From: Streptomyces sp. NBC_01717
Lineage (GTDB): Bacteria > Actinomycetota > Actinomycetes > Streptomycetales > Streptomycetaceae
Direction: 5' to 3'
Assembly (NCBI RefSeq): GCF_036248255.1
Contig: NZ_CP109178.1
Location: forward strand, 5,394,001-5,458,000
DNA length: 64,000 nt
In this document: one piece after another, positions 34,903 to 42,576 of the stretch
How positions within the stretch are numbered: the first letter of the stretch is position 1
Layout: each line of letters starts with the position of its first letter
Notes under the pieces: model-generated
Told to the model about the DNA's origin: nothing
The model's input: only the letters and a program-made list of their open reading frames with translations
Databases searched by the model: none
Made by a program: the position numbers and the translations under genes

Positions 34903-36294
34903 TCATGCAACGGGCGCGGGGCTGTGAGCTCCTGTAGCGCCTCGGGTGAGTGCCTGTTCTGCCTGTGCGAGTCTGAGGATTGCCTGGGTCAGCTGACTCG
35001 GAGGGAGCGTGTACGGCAGTCGGATGTTGCGTTCGAACGCGCCTCCGACCCCGAATCGTGGTCCGGCTGCGATTGACACTCCGTAGTCGGGCGCGATTGC
35101 GGCCAGCCGTGAGCTGATGGGCTGGGGGAAGGTTGCCCATAGCGTCATGCCGCCGGCTGGTTGCGGGGCGTGGAGGTCGGGCAGGTGCTCGGTGAGTGCT
35201 TCGCGCAGTGCGTCGCGTTGCGACCTCAGCTGCTGGAGTGTGCCGGGCCGCTGGGTCTGGTCTTCGTTCAGGAGGATGGCTGTGGCGAGCTGCTCGACGA
35301 CAGGGGTGCCGAGATCCGTGGCGTAACGGGTCTGTTGGACGCGTTCCAGGAGAGAGGGCGTTGCGCGGATCCAGCCGATGCGTAGTCCGCCCCAGATGCT
35401 TTTGGAGACCGAGCCGATGCTGATGGCGGTCGGCATGTGGATCGCGAAGGGCTCCGGGCTTGCTCCGTCCAGGGCCAGGTCGGTCATGGTTTCGTCGATG
35501 ACTGTGGGACACGCGAGTCTGAGGCTCTGGCGGACGCTCGGAGGCATGCACAGCCCTGTCGGATTGTGAAAGTCAGGTATCAGGTAGGCCAGACTCGCGA
35601 TTCGGCTTGCTGCGTGGAGTTGCGCAGTGTCCCAGCCTGAAGACGTTACGGCGACGGGTAGAAGACGAGCCCGCGCCTCAGTGAACGTGCTGATCGCGTG
35701 CGGGTAGGTCGGATGGTCGATCAGGATCTTGTCGCGTGGCGACACGAGTGTTCGCACCAGAAGGGCAAGCGCGTGCTGCGCGCCGTTGGTGATCAGGATG
35801 TGATCGGGCGGGGTGGGCAGTCCGCGCCGTTGATACCGGTTGGCCACTGCTTCGCGCAGCTCTGAGGTGCCGTTTCGGTCGTAGCCGTGCCGCTCGAAGT
35901 GTCGTGGTAGCTGTTCGAGAGCGGCTGCGAACGCAGCGTGAAGGATTTCGACAGGCGCGGGAGGCGCAGCGAAGGACAGGTCGATGGTCGCCGAGTTCGT
36001 GCCGGCCTGGCGCTCGGGTGGCGTGTCATCGGGGAGCCGCACGGTCGCCCTGGCGCGCGCCCGTGTGGCGAGGTATCCGTGCTCGACCAGAGTGCGGTAT
36101 GCGGTGCCGACGGTGGTTCTGCTGGTGGAGAGTGCGATGGCCAGGTCACGCTCGCTCGGCATGGCCGAGCCGAGCGAGAGACGTCCATCCAGGACCAGCA
36201 GCCGCAACCTGTCGGAGAGGCGTTGATGCGCCGGCCCGGGCCCTTCCTGCCAGGTCCCCAACATGCGTGCTACCACGTGCGAAGTAACTTTCAC
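34903..36294 (-). CDS. MocR-type regulator with PLP aminotransferase domain (YczR-like)
   Basis: This 463-residue protein has a GntR winged helix (HQRLSDRLRLLVLDGRLSLG, then MPSERDLAIALSTSRTTVG) and a fold-type I aminotransferase domain. The latter has ILITNGAQHALALLVRTLV, the strand IPDFHNPTGLCM, and the PLP lysine in SIGSVSKSIWGGLRIGW. MocR regulators sense PLP or amino compounds. The GTG at 36294 is preferred because it begins the conserved HTH region. It is divergent from a YczE-type membrane gene, the arrangement that defines YczR/YczE pairs. A 6-10-6 palindrome lies between them. Confidence 0.9.
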   Translation of the reverse strand: MKVTSHVVARMLGTWQEGPGPAHQRLSDRLRLLVLDGRLSLGSAMPSERDLAIALSTSRTTVGTAYRTLVEHGYLATRARARATVRLPDDTPPERQAGTNSATIDLSFAAPPAPVEILHAAFAAALEQLPRHFERHGYDRNGTSELREAVANRYQRRGLPTPPDHILITNGAQHALALLVRTLVSPRDKILIDHPTYPHAISTFTEARARLLPVAVTSSGWDTAQLHAASRIASLAYLIPDFHNPTGLCMPPSVRQSLRLACPTVIDETMTDLALDGASPEPFAIHMPTAISIGSVSKSIWGGLRIGWIRATPSLLERVQQTRYATDLGTPVVEQLATAILLNEDQTQRPGTLQQLRSQRDALREALTEHLPDLHAPQPAGGMTLWATFPQPISSRLAAIAPDYGVSIAAGPRFGVGGAFERNIRLPYTLPPSQLTQAILRLAQAEQALTRGATGAHSPAPVA

Positions 36295-36296
36295 CC

Positions 36297-36318
36297 AGCC
36301 AGCATAATCAATCTGGCT
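36297..36318. promoter_or_regulatory. YczR-type operator between divergent genes
   Basis: AGCCAG (36297-36302) and CTGGCT (36313-36318) form a perfect inverted repeat with a 10-bp AT-rich centre. It lies 2 bp upstream of the MocR-type start and 37 bp upstream of yczE, in the only intergenic gap between the two. Confidence 0.6.
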
Positions 36319-36355
36319 ATGGAACCCAGGTCCAGATGCCCCACAGGCTTGCCCT

Positions 36356-37066
36356 ATGGCACCTCCTGCTTCCGCTGCGCACCCCTCCACCCCGGCTCGT
36401 CACGACCAGCCCCTCATGACCCGCATGAACGCCTTCGCCCAAATCCGGGCGGGCCGAAAGGCGCGTCGTATCCCTCAGCTATTGGTCGGCTTGGTGGGGT
36501 ACGGGGCCGCCGTGATGATGCTCGTCCAGACCGGGCTGGGACCAGCCAGCTGGAACGTGCTCACGGAGGGCGCTGCCAAGGCTCTTGGATTCTCCTTCGG
36601 CTGGACGACAAACCTGATCTCCGTATTTGTGCTTCTCGCATGGATTCCCCTGCGAGAGCTGCCTGGCCTGGGCACACTCTTCAACGTCGCCATCGTCGGC
36701 TTCGCCGCAGATGCCACCGCCACCGTGCTCCCCCACCCCCAGGGGACACTTGGCGAGATCGGATACCTCGTACTCGGCCTCGTCGCACTGGCCTTCTTTG
36801 ACGCGCTCTACCTCGGTGCACAGTTCGGAGCGGGCCCCCGCGACGGCATCATGACCGGACTCGTCCGGCTCACCCGCCTGCCCATCGCGGCGGTGCGCAC
36901 CGGCATCGAAATCACCGTCGCCGGCGTCGGCTGGCTTCTGGGTGGAACTGTCGGGGTCGGAACCGTGCTCATCGCACTGTGCATGGGGCCCCTCGTCGGC
37001 TACTTCCTGCCACGCGTAGCGGTTCGCCTCCCCGCCGTCGCCGCAGACGAACGGCACAACCGATGA
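36356..37066 (+). CDS. YczE/YitT-family integral membrane protein
   Basis: This is a 236-residue membrane protein with about five helices. The family signature MLVQTGLGPASWNVLTEGAA is followed by FGWTTNLISVFVLLAWIPLR and FGAGPRDGIMTGLVRLTRLP. YczE-type proteins are believed to be exporters or permeases controlled by the divergent MocR-type regulator, as encoded here. The start at 36356 has a weak ribosome site. ATG 36416 is an alternative that would still keep all helices. Confidence 0.85.
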   Translation: MAPPASAAHPSTPARHDQPLMTRMNAFAQIRAGRKARRIPQLLVGLVGYGAAVMMLVQTGLGPASWNVLTEGAAKALGFSFGWTTNLISVFVLLAWIPLRELPGLGTLFNVAIVGFAADATATVLPHPQGTLGEIGYLVLGLVALAFFDALYLGAQFGAGPRDGIMTGLVRLTRLPIAAVRTGIEITVAGVGWLLGGTVGVGTVLIALCMGPLVGYFLPRVAVRLPAVAADERHNR

Positions 37067-37126
37067 ACGTGTTCCGGGTACCTGGACACGTGAAGGGCGG
37101 CGGAGCGGCTCGACCCGGATAGAGGT

Positions 37127-37189
37127 ACCCAGCGGGAGGTGATCAGCCACATAGGCCGCCCGCTCAAGCGCCGTCTGCCGGGTGCCTGA
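37127..37189 (+). pseudogene. Tyrosine integrase fragment (oldest element), C-terminal tail
   Basis: The frame reads TQREVISHIGRPLKRRLPGA and a stop. The intact integrase at 57357 ends TQREAISHMDRLLKRRPGPE. It continues the fragment that stops at 34172. As in the intact element, the stop lies 30 bp before a tRNA-derived repeat (37219). Confidence 0.8.
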
Positions 37190-37218
37190 GGCACAACTGC
37201 CGTCAAATGGTGCCGTCA

Positions 37219-37294
37219 AAAGGCCCCGGACCGTGATCCGTCCGGGGCCTTTTGCCTGGTGCCCCCGGCAGGATTCCAACCTGCGACCCCGCTT
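37219..37294. repeat. Degenerate tRNA-Arg attachment repeat C
   Basis: This stretch matches the terminator and 3' half of tRNA-Arg(CCT) at 58539-58616, with a handful of substitutions (for example GATTCC for GATTCG in the T-arm). The tRNA 5' half is absent, so it is an element end and not a tRNA gene. The surrounding 37067-37433 has no other gene. Confidence 0.85.
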
Positions 37295-37433
37295 CAGGGG
37301 CGAGGTGGGGCGAGTTGGGCCCTGGCCTGCGGCAGGACGATTTCGGTGGATGCTGACTGCTGTCGCTACCAGCCACCGCAGTTCCCCGTGGATCCCCGCC
37401 CGATCTGGCGCGGTCGTGGCACGTCGTACCTCC

Positions 37434-37928
37434 TCAACGGCGGCCCAGCCGGGGGCGCGAACCTACGCGCGCCGGCATAGCCAGTTCGGCCCGCAGTGCG
37501 TCTTCCAGCGCTGAAAGGCCATCCTCCACACCCTGAAGTGGCCACTCGTCCGCCGTTGAGGAGCTGTCGGAGATCACTGTCTGGACGCGAAGCAGGGCAC
37601 GGTGCACGTCACTCACAGCGGAACGAACCTCGTCGCCAGATATGAGAGATGCCTCGACGATCCACTTGTAAGCGGTCGACCGGTTGTCGAAGAGCTTCCC
37701 GTCGTCCTCATCCTTCAGGATGGAGGCCAGCGAGTCGTGCCAGCCATAGAGCCTGATCAAGAGGTCCCTGTACAGGCCCTTCTTGTCATCCAGCCAGCGC
37801 ACCTGTTCTGCATGCAGTCGTTGCTCATGCTGGATACGTACCTGTCCGCGCTGAGCAAGCCATGCGCCCGCAAAGCCGGTTACAGCTCCCACCGTTGTGC
37901 CCGCAAGTCCGACCAGCGCTGCTTCCAT
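37434..37928 (-). CDS. Hypothetical membrane-anchored helical protein
   Basis: This is a 164-residue protein with one N-terminal membrane helix (LVGLAGTTVGAVTGFAGAWL). A long helical soluble part follows (QHEQRLHAEQVRWLDDKKGL and YRDLLIRLYGWHDSLASILK). This shape recurs in small actinobacterial proteins of unknown role carried on mobile elements. No family name can be given. Confidence 0.65.
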   Translation of the reverse strand: MEAALVGLAGTTVGAVTGFAGAWLAQRGQVRIQHEQRLHAEQVRWLDDKKGLYRDLLIRLYGWHDSLASILKDEDDGKLFDNRSTAYKWIVEASLISGDEVRSAVSDVHRALLRVQTVISDSSSTADEWPLQGVEDGLSALEDALRAELAMPARVGSRPRLGRR

Positions 37929-38082
37929 GACAGCTTCCTAGCAGAAAACCGACTCTGCGAGCAGAGAAAGATCAAGGTCGGTGGAGTCTCAATGGTCGAG
38001 TCAAGCGCCGGATCCCGGAAGAGGCTCCGAGAACCCGCGACGGACGCCGACCCGGACAGAAACTGTTGCGATCATACGGGTA

Positions 38083-38098
38083 ATTGAACGCGTTCAAT
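38083..38098. promoter_or_regulatory. Perfect 16-bp palindrome ATTGAACGCGTTCAAT
   Basis: A gapless palindrome in an AT-rich patch ~50 bp upstream of the integrase fragment at 38147. It resembles a repressor operator, but no intact gene starts downstream. It may be left from a lost promoter. Confidence 0.5.
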
Positions 38099-38146
38099 AG
38101 GCATGGCAGGATGTCACGCAGTGGTCGCCGCTCTGGCGGGCCGCTT

Positions 38147-38537
38147 GCCGCTCCCGGCGATGTGCATCCCGCCGCTGCGCTGGCATCGGATGCGCCAGGC
38201 GGCCGCGAAGCAGCGTGCGGCGGAGTCCTGGGAGGAGAACGGCCACGTCTTCACCACCCGCACCGGTCGCCCGGTCGAGCCGCGCAACGTGTACCGCTCC
38301 TTCACCCGCGTCGCCGACTCCGCCGGCCTCCGCGTCGTCCGGCTGCACGATGCCCGGCACGGCTGCGCGACGCTCCTCACCGCGGCCGGGGTCGCGCCCC
38401 GTGTCGTGATGGAGATCCTCGGGCACAGCCAGATGAGCATCACCATGGACGTCTACACGCACGTCGTCCACGACACGCAGCGCGAGGCCATCAGCCACAT
38501 GGACCGGCTGCTCAAGAGACGCCCAGGCCCTGAGTGA
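38147..38537 (+). pseudogene. Truncated tyrosine integrase (middle element)
   Basis: The stretch is about 98% identical to the last third of the intact integrase gene (58118-58508), ending in the same ...GPE and stop. Visible differences include GCGG/GGGG at 38219, ATGGAG/ATGGCG and CAGATG/CAGATC near the GHS motif. The HxxR (HDAR), GHS and DVYTH catalytic parts survive, but the N-terminal two thirds are absent. An open frame from 38103 fuses ~15 unrelated residues to it. Confidence 0.88.
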
Positions 38538-39361
38538 GGTTTTCTCAGGGAGAAGAGCCTCCGGCACGCCTGGGTCAGCTGGTCTACACGCGGGCGGCAG
38601 AGAGGTTGTCGAGAATCGCCGAGACCGTCTCGTCCGGTGTCTGCTCCGAGGTGTCCAGCCAGAGTCCGATGCGCGGGGTCTCCTTGCGTAGGGCGTGGTC
38701 GAGAGCCTCGACCGTCCAGAGGCCGTACCCGGTCTTCGGGCGCATCACTTCTCTGGTTTGCACGGCTGCGGCGGAGGGAGCCAGCACGATGACGTACAAC
38801 GGGCGTGTACGCACCCTGGCAACATACTGGGGCAGGTCTTTCCCCAGGACGATGTCCTGGACGACCGCAGTCCATCCGTGGCGCGCGTACTCGTCGGCCA
38901 CGAGCGCGGACAGCCGGTAGCGCAGTTCCAGTTGGGCCCTGGCCTCGACGGTCTCCTCGGGCAGCAGTTCCTCCCGGCCGGAGACCATCATTCGTCGGAA
39001 GACGTCGCCTCGCACGTGAGTGGCCCGGTGCAGCTGCCCGGCCAGAAGGTCGGCCACGGTGGACTTCCCCGCCGCCATCACACCGGTGATCAGGACGACT
39101 GCGGAACCCAGTTCGGTGTCCACGCGGACCTTTCGCTCACAGATGGCCTGTAGATGCGTGAGCCCCAATTCGGAGGCAAGCGTGAGGCCCTTGGTAGGAC
39201 AGGTCTCACCACAAGATCATGTCTGCTGAAACCAGAGGCTTCACGGTGGTCACCTATGGTGCCACGCTCGATGTCCCGTGCCACGTGGTGCGGCGATATA
39301 GCCCGCGCCGCACTCGTCCTCAACGGAGTATGGAAGTGACCGCGGTTGAGGAAACCTCACT
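38533..39361. mobile_element. Inverted-repeat-bounded cassette inserted at an integrase 3' end
   Basis: AGTGAGGTTTTCTCA (38533-38547) is matched at 14 of 15 positions by the reverse complement of 39347-39361. The segment carries one P-loop kinase-like gene and no recombinase. In the intact element the integrase stop is 30 bp from the attachment repeat. Here the same stop (38537) and the same pre-attachment sequence (39361 onward) are pushed 850 bp apart, so this is a precise insertion. Confidence 0.65.
38584..39123 (-). CDS. P-loop kinase-like protein (phosphotransferase type)
   Basis: This 179-residue protein has a Walker A motif in VVLITGVMAAGKSTVADLLA. HVRGDVFRRMMVSGREELLP resembles the nucleoside/antibiotic phosphotransferase group (chloramphenicol phosphotransferase-like). 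Further markers are WTAVVQDIVLGKDLPQYV and LYVIVLAPS. The GTG at 39123 is preferred to an in-frame TTG further upstream because it begins the domain. It is the only gene of the inverted-repeat cassette. Its substrate is unknown. Resistance or self-protection is possible. Confidence 0.75.
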   Translation of the reverse strand: MDTELGSAVVLITGVMAAGKSTVADLLAGQLHRATHVRGDVFRRMMVSGREELLPEETVEARAQLELRYRLSALVADEYARHGWTAVVQDIVLGKDLPQYVARVRTRPLYVIVLAPSAAAVQTREVMRPKTGYGLWTVEALDHALRKETPRIGLWLDTSEQTPDETVSAILDNLSAARV

Positions 39362-39387
39362 GACCACCCCCGTTGATGTCAAATGTC

Positions 39388-39464
39388 AAAGGCCCCGGAC
39401 CATGATCGGCCCGGGGCCTTTTGCCTGGTGCCCCGGCAGGATTCGAACCTGCGACACCCGCTTT
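39388..39464. repeat. Degenerate tRNA-Arg attachment repeat B, left end of youngest element
   Basis: This copy differs from 58539-58616 by very few bases, including a C/T in the terminator stem and one missing C in the acceptor region. It ends at CGCTTT, where the intact tRNA continues AGGAGAGCGG and this copy does not. It is preceded by GTTGATGTCA (39372-39381), as in the intact copy. It marks the left attachment end of the ~19-kb element. Confidence 0.88.
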
Positions 39465-39791
39465 GGGAGTTCGACCGCGCCATCTACTCACCCGGGTGCC
39501 GAACCTACGGCACGGTGCAGTGCGGATCCCGGGATGCGATCAAGATCGCTCCGGTTTGCCGGCGTTGCCGTCAGAGACTGCCGTCATGCGACTCGTAGAG
39601 GGCCCGCGTGACGGCTGAGCGGGACGTCGCGCAGGCGCACGGCATACACGACGGCGATCCGCCGAGGCCGGCAGATTCAGGCAACAGCGCCGCGCAACGC
39701 TCACCTGTGCGACACGAAGAGGGAGACGGGCACCCTGAAGGGTGATCCGCCTCCCGAACTACCGGAAGGAGCAGGTGCGCTGCCTACGGCC
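39465..39791. other. Intergenic region with a probable terminator
   Basis: No gene is seen. An imperfect hairpin around 39719-39752 (stems with GGGAGACGGG / CCGCCTCCC and CACCC / GGGTG) lies downstream of the gene at 39792 (minus strand) and could terminate it. The rest is degraded attachment-region DNA. Confidence 0.45.
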
Positions 39792-41066
39792 CTACCTTCC
39801 GGCCCACTTCCCGCTCGTGGCGACCGACTTCAGCTGCTGCATGGTCAGCGCGGGTGTCTGCCGCGTGGCCTTCGCGTTCTGGGATCCGGAGTTGAACGCG
39901 GACACCACGACCCGGAGGCCGTCCGTGCGGATGGTGTCGGCGGTCCACATCACCACGCCCGCACCGCCCTTCTCGCCCGGGCCCTGATGCGTGACGACCT
40001 TCGTCCCGTCCGGCAGCACCTCCGCCCCGGACCCGAACAGCTCCCCCTCCACGTCGGACATGTTCGGCTGCACGTTGATCTGCACCAGGCTCGCGCCCTT
40101 ACCGTCATTCACGACGACGTACGCGTATCCGTCGTCACCGTGCTCGGAGGCCACCTTCGCGGACACGGGCAGCAGCGCCTTGAGCTTTCTCAGGATCGCC
40201 TGGCCGTCCTGCCCCTGCGCCGGCGGCTGCTGTACCGGCTCCGGGGCCGCCTTTCTCAGAGCGTTCATCACGGGCCGCCACGCGTCGGAGGTGACGAGTC
40301 CCTTCAACTGCCCAACGGTGAGCGGGGGTTCGGCCCGTGAAACATCGGCGCCCTTCTCTGCGGGCGCGTTCCACTCGCTGGCATCGACCGTGTAGCCGTC
40401 GGGGGTCACGAGATAGGCGTGCCACCACTTTGTGTCCACGCGCTTGTCAGGGTATTCGTACCCGCGCAACACCATCAGGCGCGAACCGTCGGCAAGCGTC
40501 TCATTGCGGCAGGAGTCGTACGGCACGAAGATCTTGTCGGGGCATTCGAGCTGCTGGACCGCCTGCGTGCCGTCCGGGTCGATGGCGCCGACGCTCACGC
40601 CGATCGCAGCCTTGCCCTTGCCATCGTCGAAGACCAGGTGCGCCGATGGCCCGAACCGGTCGGCCGTGCCACGCCCTGTCTGCCCGCTGACTTTCCCCTC
40701 TGGCAGCAGCCCCTCCAACCTCTCGATCACCTGCTGTGCCGAGAGCTGCGGCCCCTTGCCGGGCGACGACTTCGTCGAAGGGCCGGTCTCCTGCACCTTC
40801 GGCTGCGCGGCCACGCCCGACCTGCCCTGCCCCGAGCTGTCGCCGAACGCCCCTGTGGTGTACGACGCCCCGAACCCCACGACGGCGAGCGCCGCGACGC
40901 TGCCGGTCACGGCCGCGACCCGCCTGCGCCGCAGCCCCCGCCGGCCGCGCGCGACGCCGCCGTCCACCAGGGGGAGCCCCTCCACGGAGAAGTCCTCCCC
41001 GGTGCGGCGTAGCGCGTCACCGAGCCCGCCTTCGAACGGGTCCAGGTCCTCCCGCTTTCCAGACAT
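39792..41066 (-). CDS. Putative anti-sigma-like membrane protein next to an ECF sigma gene
   Basis: This 424-residue protein has a short acidic N-terminus (MSGKREDLDPFEGGLGDALR), an Arg-rich stretch, one transmembrane helix (VAAVTGSVAALAVVGFGASY) and an extracytoplasmic part. That part has two similar halves, each starting with a Leu-rich helix (VIERLEGLLPEGKVSGQTGR and ILRKLKALLPVSAKVASEHG). It lies directly downstream of the ECF sigma gene on the same strand (41 bp). This is the usual place for a regulatory partner, hence the call. There is no zinc (ZAS) motif. The ATG at 41066 is used. Confidence 0.7.
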   Translation of the reverse strand: MSGKREDLDPFEGGLGDALRRTGEDFSVEGLPLVDGGVARGRRGLRRRRVAAVTGSVAALAVVGFGASYTTGAFGDSSGQGRSGVAAQPKVQETGPSTKSSPGKGPQLSAQQVIERLEGLLPEGKVSGQTGRGTADRFGPSAHLVFDDGKGKAAIGVSVGAIDPDGTQAVQQLECPDKIFVPYDSCRNETLADGSRLMVLRGYEYPDKRVDTKWWHAYLVTPDGYTVDASEWNAPAEKGADVSRAEPPLTVGQLKGLVTSDAWRPVMNALRKAAPEPVQQPPAQGQDGQAILRKLKALLPVSAKVASEHGDDGYAYVVVNDGKGASLVQINVQPNMSDVEGELFGSGAEVLPDGTKVVTHQGPGEKGGAGVVMWTADTIRTDGLRVVVSAFNSGSQNAKATRQTPALTMQQLKSVATSGKWAGR

Positions 41067-41107
41067 GCCAAACCACCACCGTTTCTCGTAAAAGTCAGTC
41101 GGGCTGA

Positions 41108-41620
41108 TCAGTGCGCGGCGAACTCTCCGATGTTGTCGCCTAGTTGCACCCTCAGACGGGCGAGTGCACGGGTACTGCGGGTGCGTACGGCTGCGGAGCT
41201 GACGTTGAGGACGTCCGCAGTCTCCGTGACGGACCGGTCCTCCCAGTACCGCAGCACGACCACCGCCCGGTCCTTCGCCGGCAGCTTCCGCAGCGCGTCC
41301 AGGAGCATGAGCCGCAGCGAGGCGTCTCCCTGCGCGGCCGTCTCCGATACCTCGGGAATCTCGTCGCTCGGCCGCTCCCCCGACGAACGCCGCCGCTGGT
41401 GCGCCAGAAAGACACGCACAAGAACGGTCTGCGCGTACGCCGCCGGATTGCCGAGTTTCGACGACCGGCCCCACACCACATACATCCGCCCGAGCGTCTC
41501 CTGCACCAGATCCTCGGCGAGATAGGTGTCGCCGCTGGTCAACAGGCATGCCGAACGAAAGAGATGCCCCATGCGGGCCGCCGCGAACTCCCGGAAGCCG
41601 CTCTCCTGGGACCGTCTCAT
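41108..41620 (-). CDS. ECF RNA polymerase sigma factor, SigE-70 type
   Basis: This is a 170-residue ECF sigma factor. Region 2 is seen in ARMGHLFRSACLLTSGDTYL and AEDLVQETLGRMYVVWG. Region 4 is seen in LRKLPAKDRAVVVLRYWEDR and SVTETADVLNVSSAAVRTRS. The gene is followed by its likely anti-sigma partner. Together they give the element's cargo its own regulon. The start is ATG 41620. The sensed signal is unknown. Confidence 0.93.
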   Translation of the reverse strand: MRRSQESGFREFAAARMGHLFRSACLLTSGDTYLAEDLVQETLGRMYVVWGRSSKLGNPAAYAQTVLVRVFLAHQRRRSSGERPSDEIPEVSETAAQGDASLRLMLLDALRKLPAKDRAVVVLRYWEDRSVTETADVLNVSSAAVRTRSTRALARLRVQLGDNIGEFAAH

Positions 41621-41950
41621 CCGCCGAACTCCCCCTTGCCTCGTCGCCTACACCATTTAGATGCGGTGGGGGCGGCGGGATGTTTCACCCGAGTTGCTTC
41701 CTCTCTCCGCGAGCTCATCGGCGAGTGGTTCCCGCAGCGCCCCAACCACCGAGGTGGCAACGGGCCTAGGCCGAGCCGGACGGTCCGTTCGGCGTCGACG
41801 ATCTCTGCCGAGGTCGCTCCCGGCCACGGGGCTGCCCGGCTCAGCGGCGCCATCACCTTCAGCCACTGATCCAACCGATCCCAAGACCGCTGCAACGGCC
41901 CCCTGACAGCACCCAACCCCCAGCCCCACGACGGAGACGGACAGACCGAG
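41617..41950 (-). pseudogene. Degraded SMI1/KNR4-like gene
   Basis: The minus strand reads RSWDRLDQWLKVMAPLSRAA and GATSAEIVDAERTV, which fit the N-terminus of SMI1/KNR4 proteins. The next part (PVATSVVGALREPLADELAE) is in a different frame. SMI1/KNR4 proteins include immunity proteins of toxin systems. The shifted frames and short length indicate a broken gene. The family call is moderate. Confidence 0.45.
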
Positions 41951-42015
41951 ATGATGTCATCCGCCCTAGCCACAGCGGGCTACCGACTTGCATCTGGTGC
42001 GCTCGCTCAGCCGCG

Positions 42016-42122
42016 CATGCCGCCCTGTGTGTCGCGCCGCTGCGTTGGCATCGGCTGCGGCAGCGGGAGACGTTCGCGGCCTCGGGCGTCGCATGGTTCG
42101 AAGCTGGATACATCTTCGTGCG
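42016..42122 (+). pseudogene. Tyrosine integrase fragment, different lineage
   Basis: The frame reads HAALCVAPLRWHRLRQRETF and AASGVAWFEAGYIFV. This aligns with IPPLRWHRMRQAAAKQRAG and SWEENGHVFTT of the intact integrase but is clearly diverged. It sits 27 bp before a tRNA-Ser 3' fragment, so it may come from a tRNA-Ser-specific element. Confidence 0.6.
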
Positions 42123-42148
42123 GCTCTGCCTCAGCTCTAGTCCACGAT

Positions 42149-42206
42149 CTTGAAAACCGTCGTGGCAGCGATGTCACCGTGGGTTCAAATCCCACACCCA
42201 CCGCAG
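42149..42206 (+). repeat. tRNA-Ser 3' half, copy 1 (attachment-site relic)
   Basis: The 58 bp run from the anticodon loop (CTTGAAAACC, anticodon TGA) through a long variable arm to the T-arm (GGGTTCAAATCCC) and acceptor end CCACCGCAG. The 5' half is missing, so it is not a functional tRNA. It is identical over 58 bp to 48843-48900. A 15-bp hairpin follows. Confidence 0.88.
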
Positions 42207-42208
42207 GT

Positions 42209-42247
42209 GAACGTCTCCTGACCAAGTAACTCGGTCAGGAGACGTTC
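42209..42247. terminator. Hairpin following tRNA-Ser relic 1
   Basis: A perfect 15-bp stem (42209-42223 with 42233-42247) closes a 9-base loop. It would have been the terminator of the original tRNA-Ser gene. It is also suitably placed to end the small gene at 42333 (minus strand). Confidence 0.75.
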
Positions 42248-42332
42248 TCGTGAGCGTCGTCCGCCAGCGACCGCTGTTCCCCGCTGTTTCCCGACCGAAC
42301 GGGCACGAGAGGGGCAAGCCGACTGGCCATCT

Positions 42333-42494
42333 CTAGACGGCGAGCAGCCCAGCGAGCATCAAAGCCGCCACCGCAGAGAAGACCCGCAGCTTCCTCCAGC
42401 CCGGTCCCGAAGCCTGGCGGGTCAGCTCCCAGATGCCCACCAGACCGCCACCAAGGCCCAGCGCGCTCCGCAGCAGGAAAGCGATGGTGTGCAC
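42333..42494 (-). CDS. Small membrane protein (53 aa)
   Basis: A GTG at 42494 follows GGAGG by seven bases and opens 53 codons: VHTIAFLLRSALGLGGGLVG, then a charged middle (WELTRQASGPGWRKLR) and FSAVAALMLAGLLAV. Two short hydrophobic helices are predicted. The good ribosome site and hairpin-shaped topology support a real gene. No family is recognised. Confidence 0.6.
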   Translation of the reverse strand: MHTIAFLLRSALGLGGGLVGIWELTRQASGPGWRKLRVFSAVAALMLAGLLAV

Positions 42495-42576
42495 CGGGCG
42501 CCTCCAGAGGCCTTCGAACGGACCGGAAGGCTATCCCTAGTGGCGGTCGCGTGGATGGCCAGCCCCGTTCACGCTT

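Noticed and set aside
37219..37294. A second tRNA-Arg gene
   Set aside because: Only the terminator and the 3' half are present. No 5' half or anticodon stem can form.
38103..38537. Functional short integrase starting at 38103
   Set aside because: It lacks the core-binding domain and the first catalytic Arg. The first ~15 residues are unrelated fused sequence.
39388..39464. A third tRNA-Arg gene
   Set aside because: The similarity ends in the anticodon stem, and one acceptor base is missing. It is an attachment repeat.
42149..42206. Functional tRNA-Ser
   Set aside because: The acceptor 5' strand, D-arm and half of the anticodon stem are absent. The same holds for 48843-48900.
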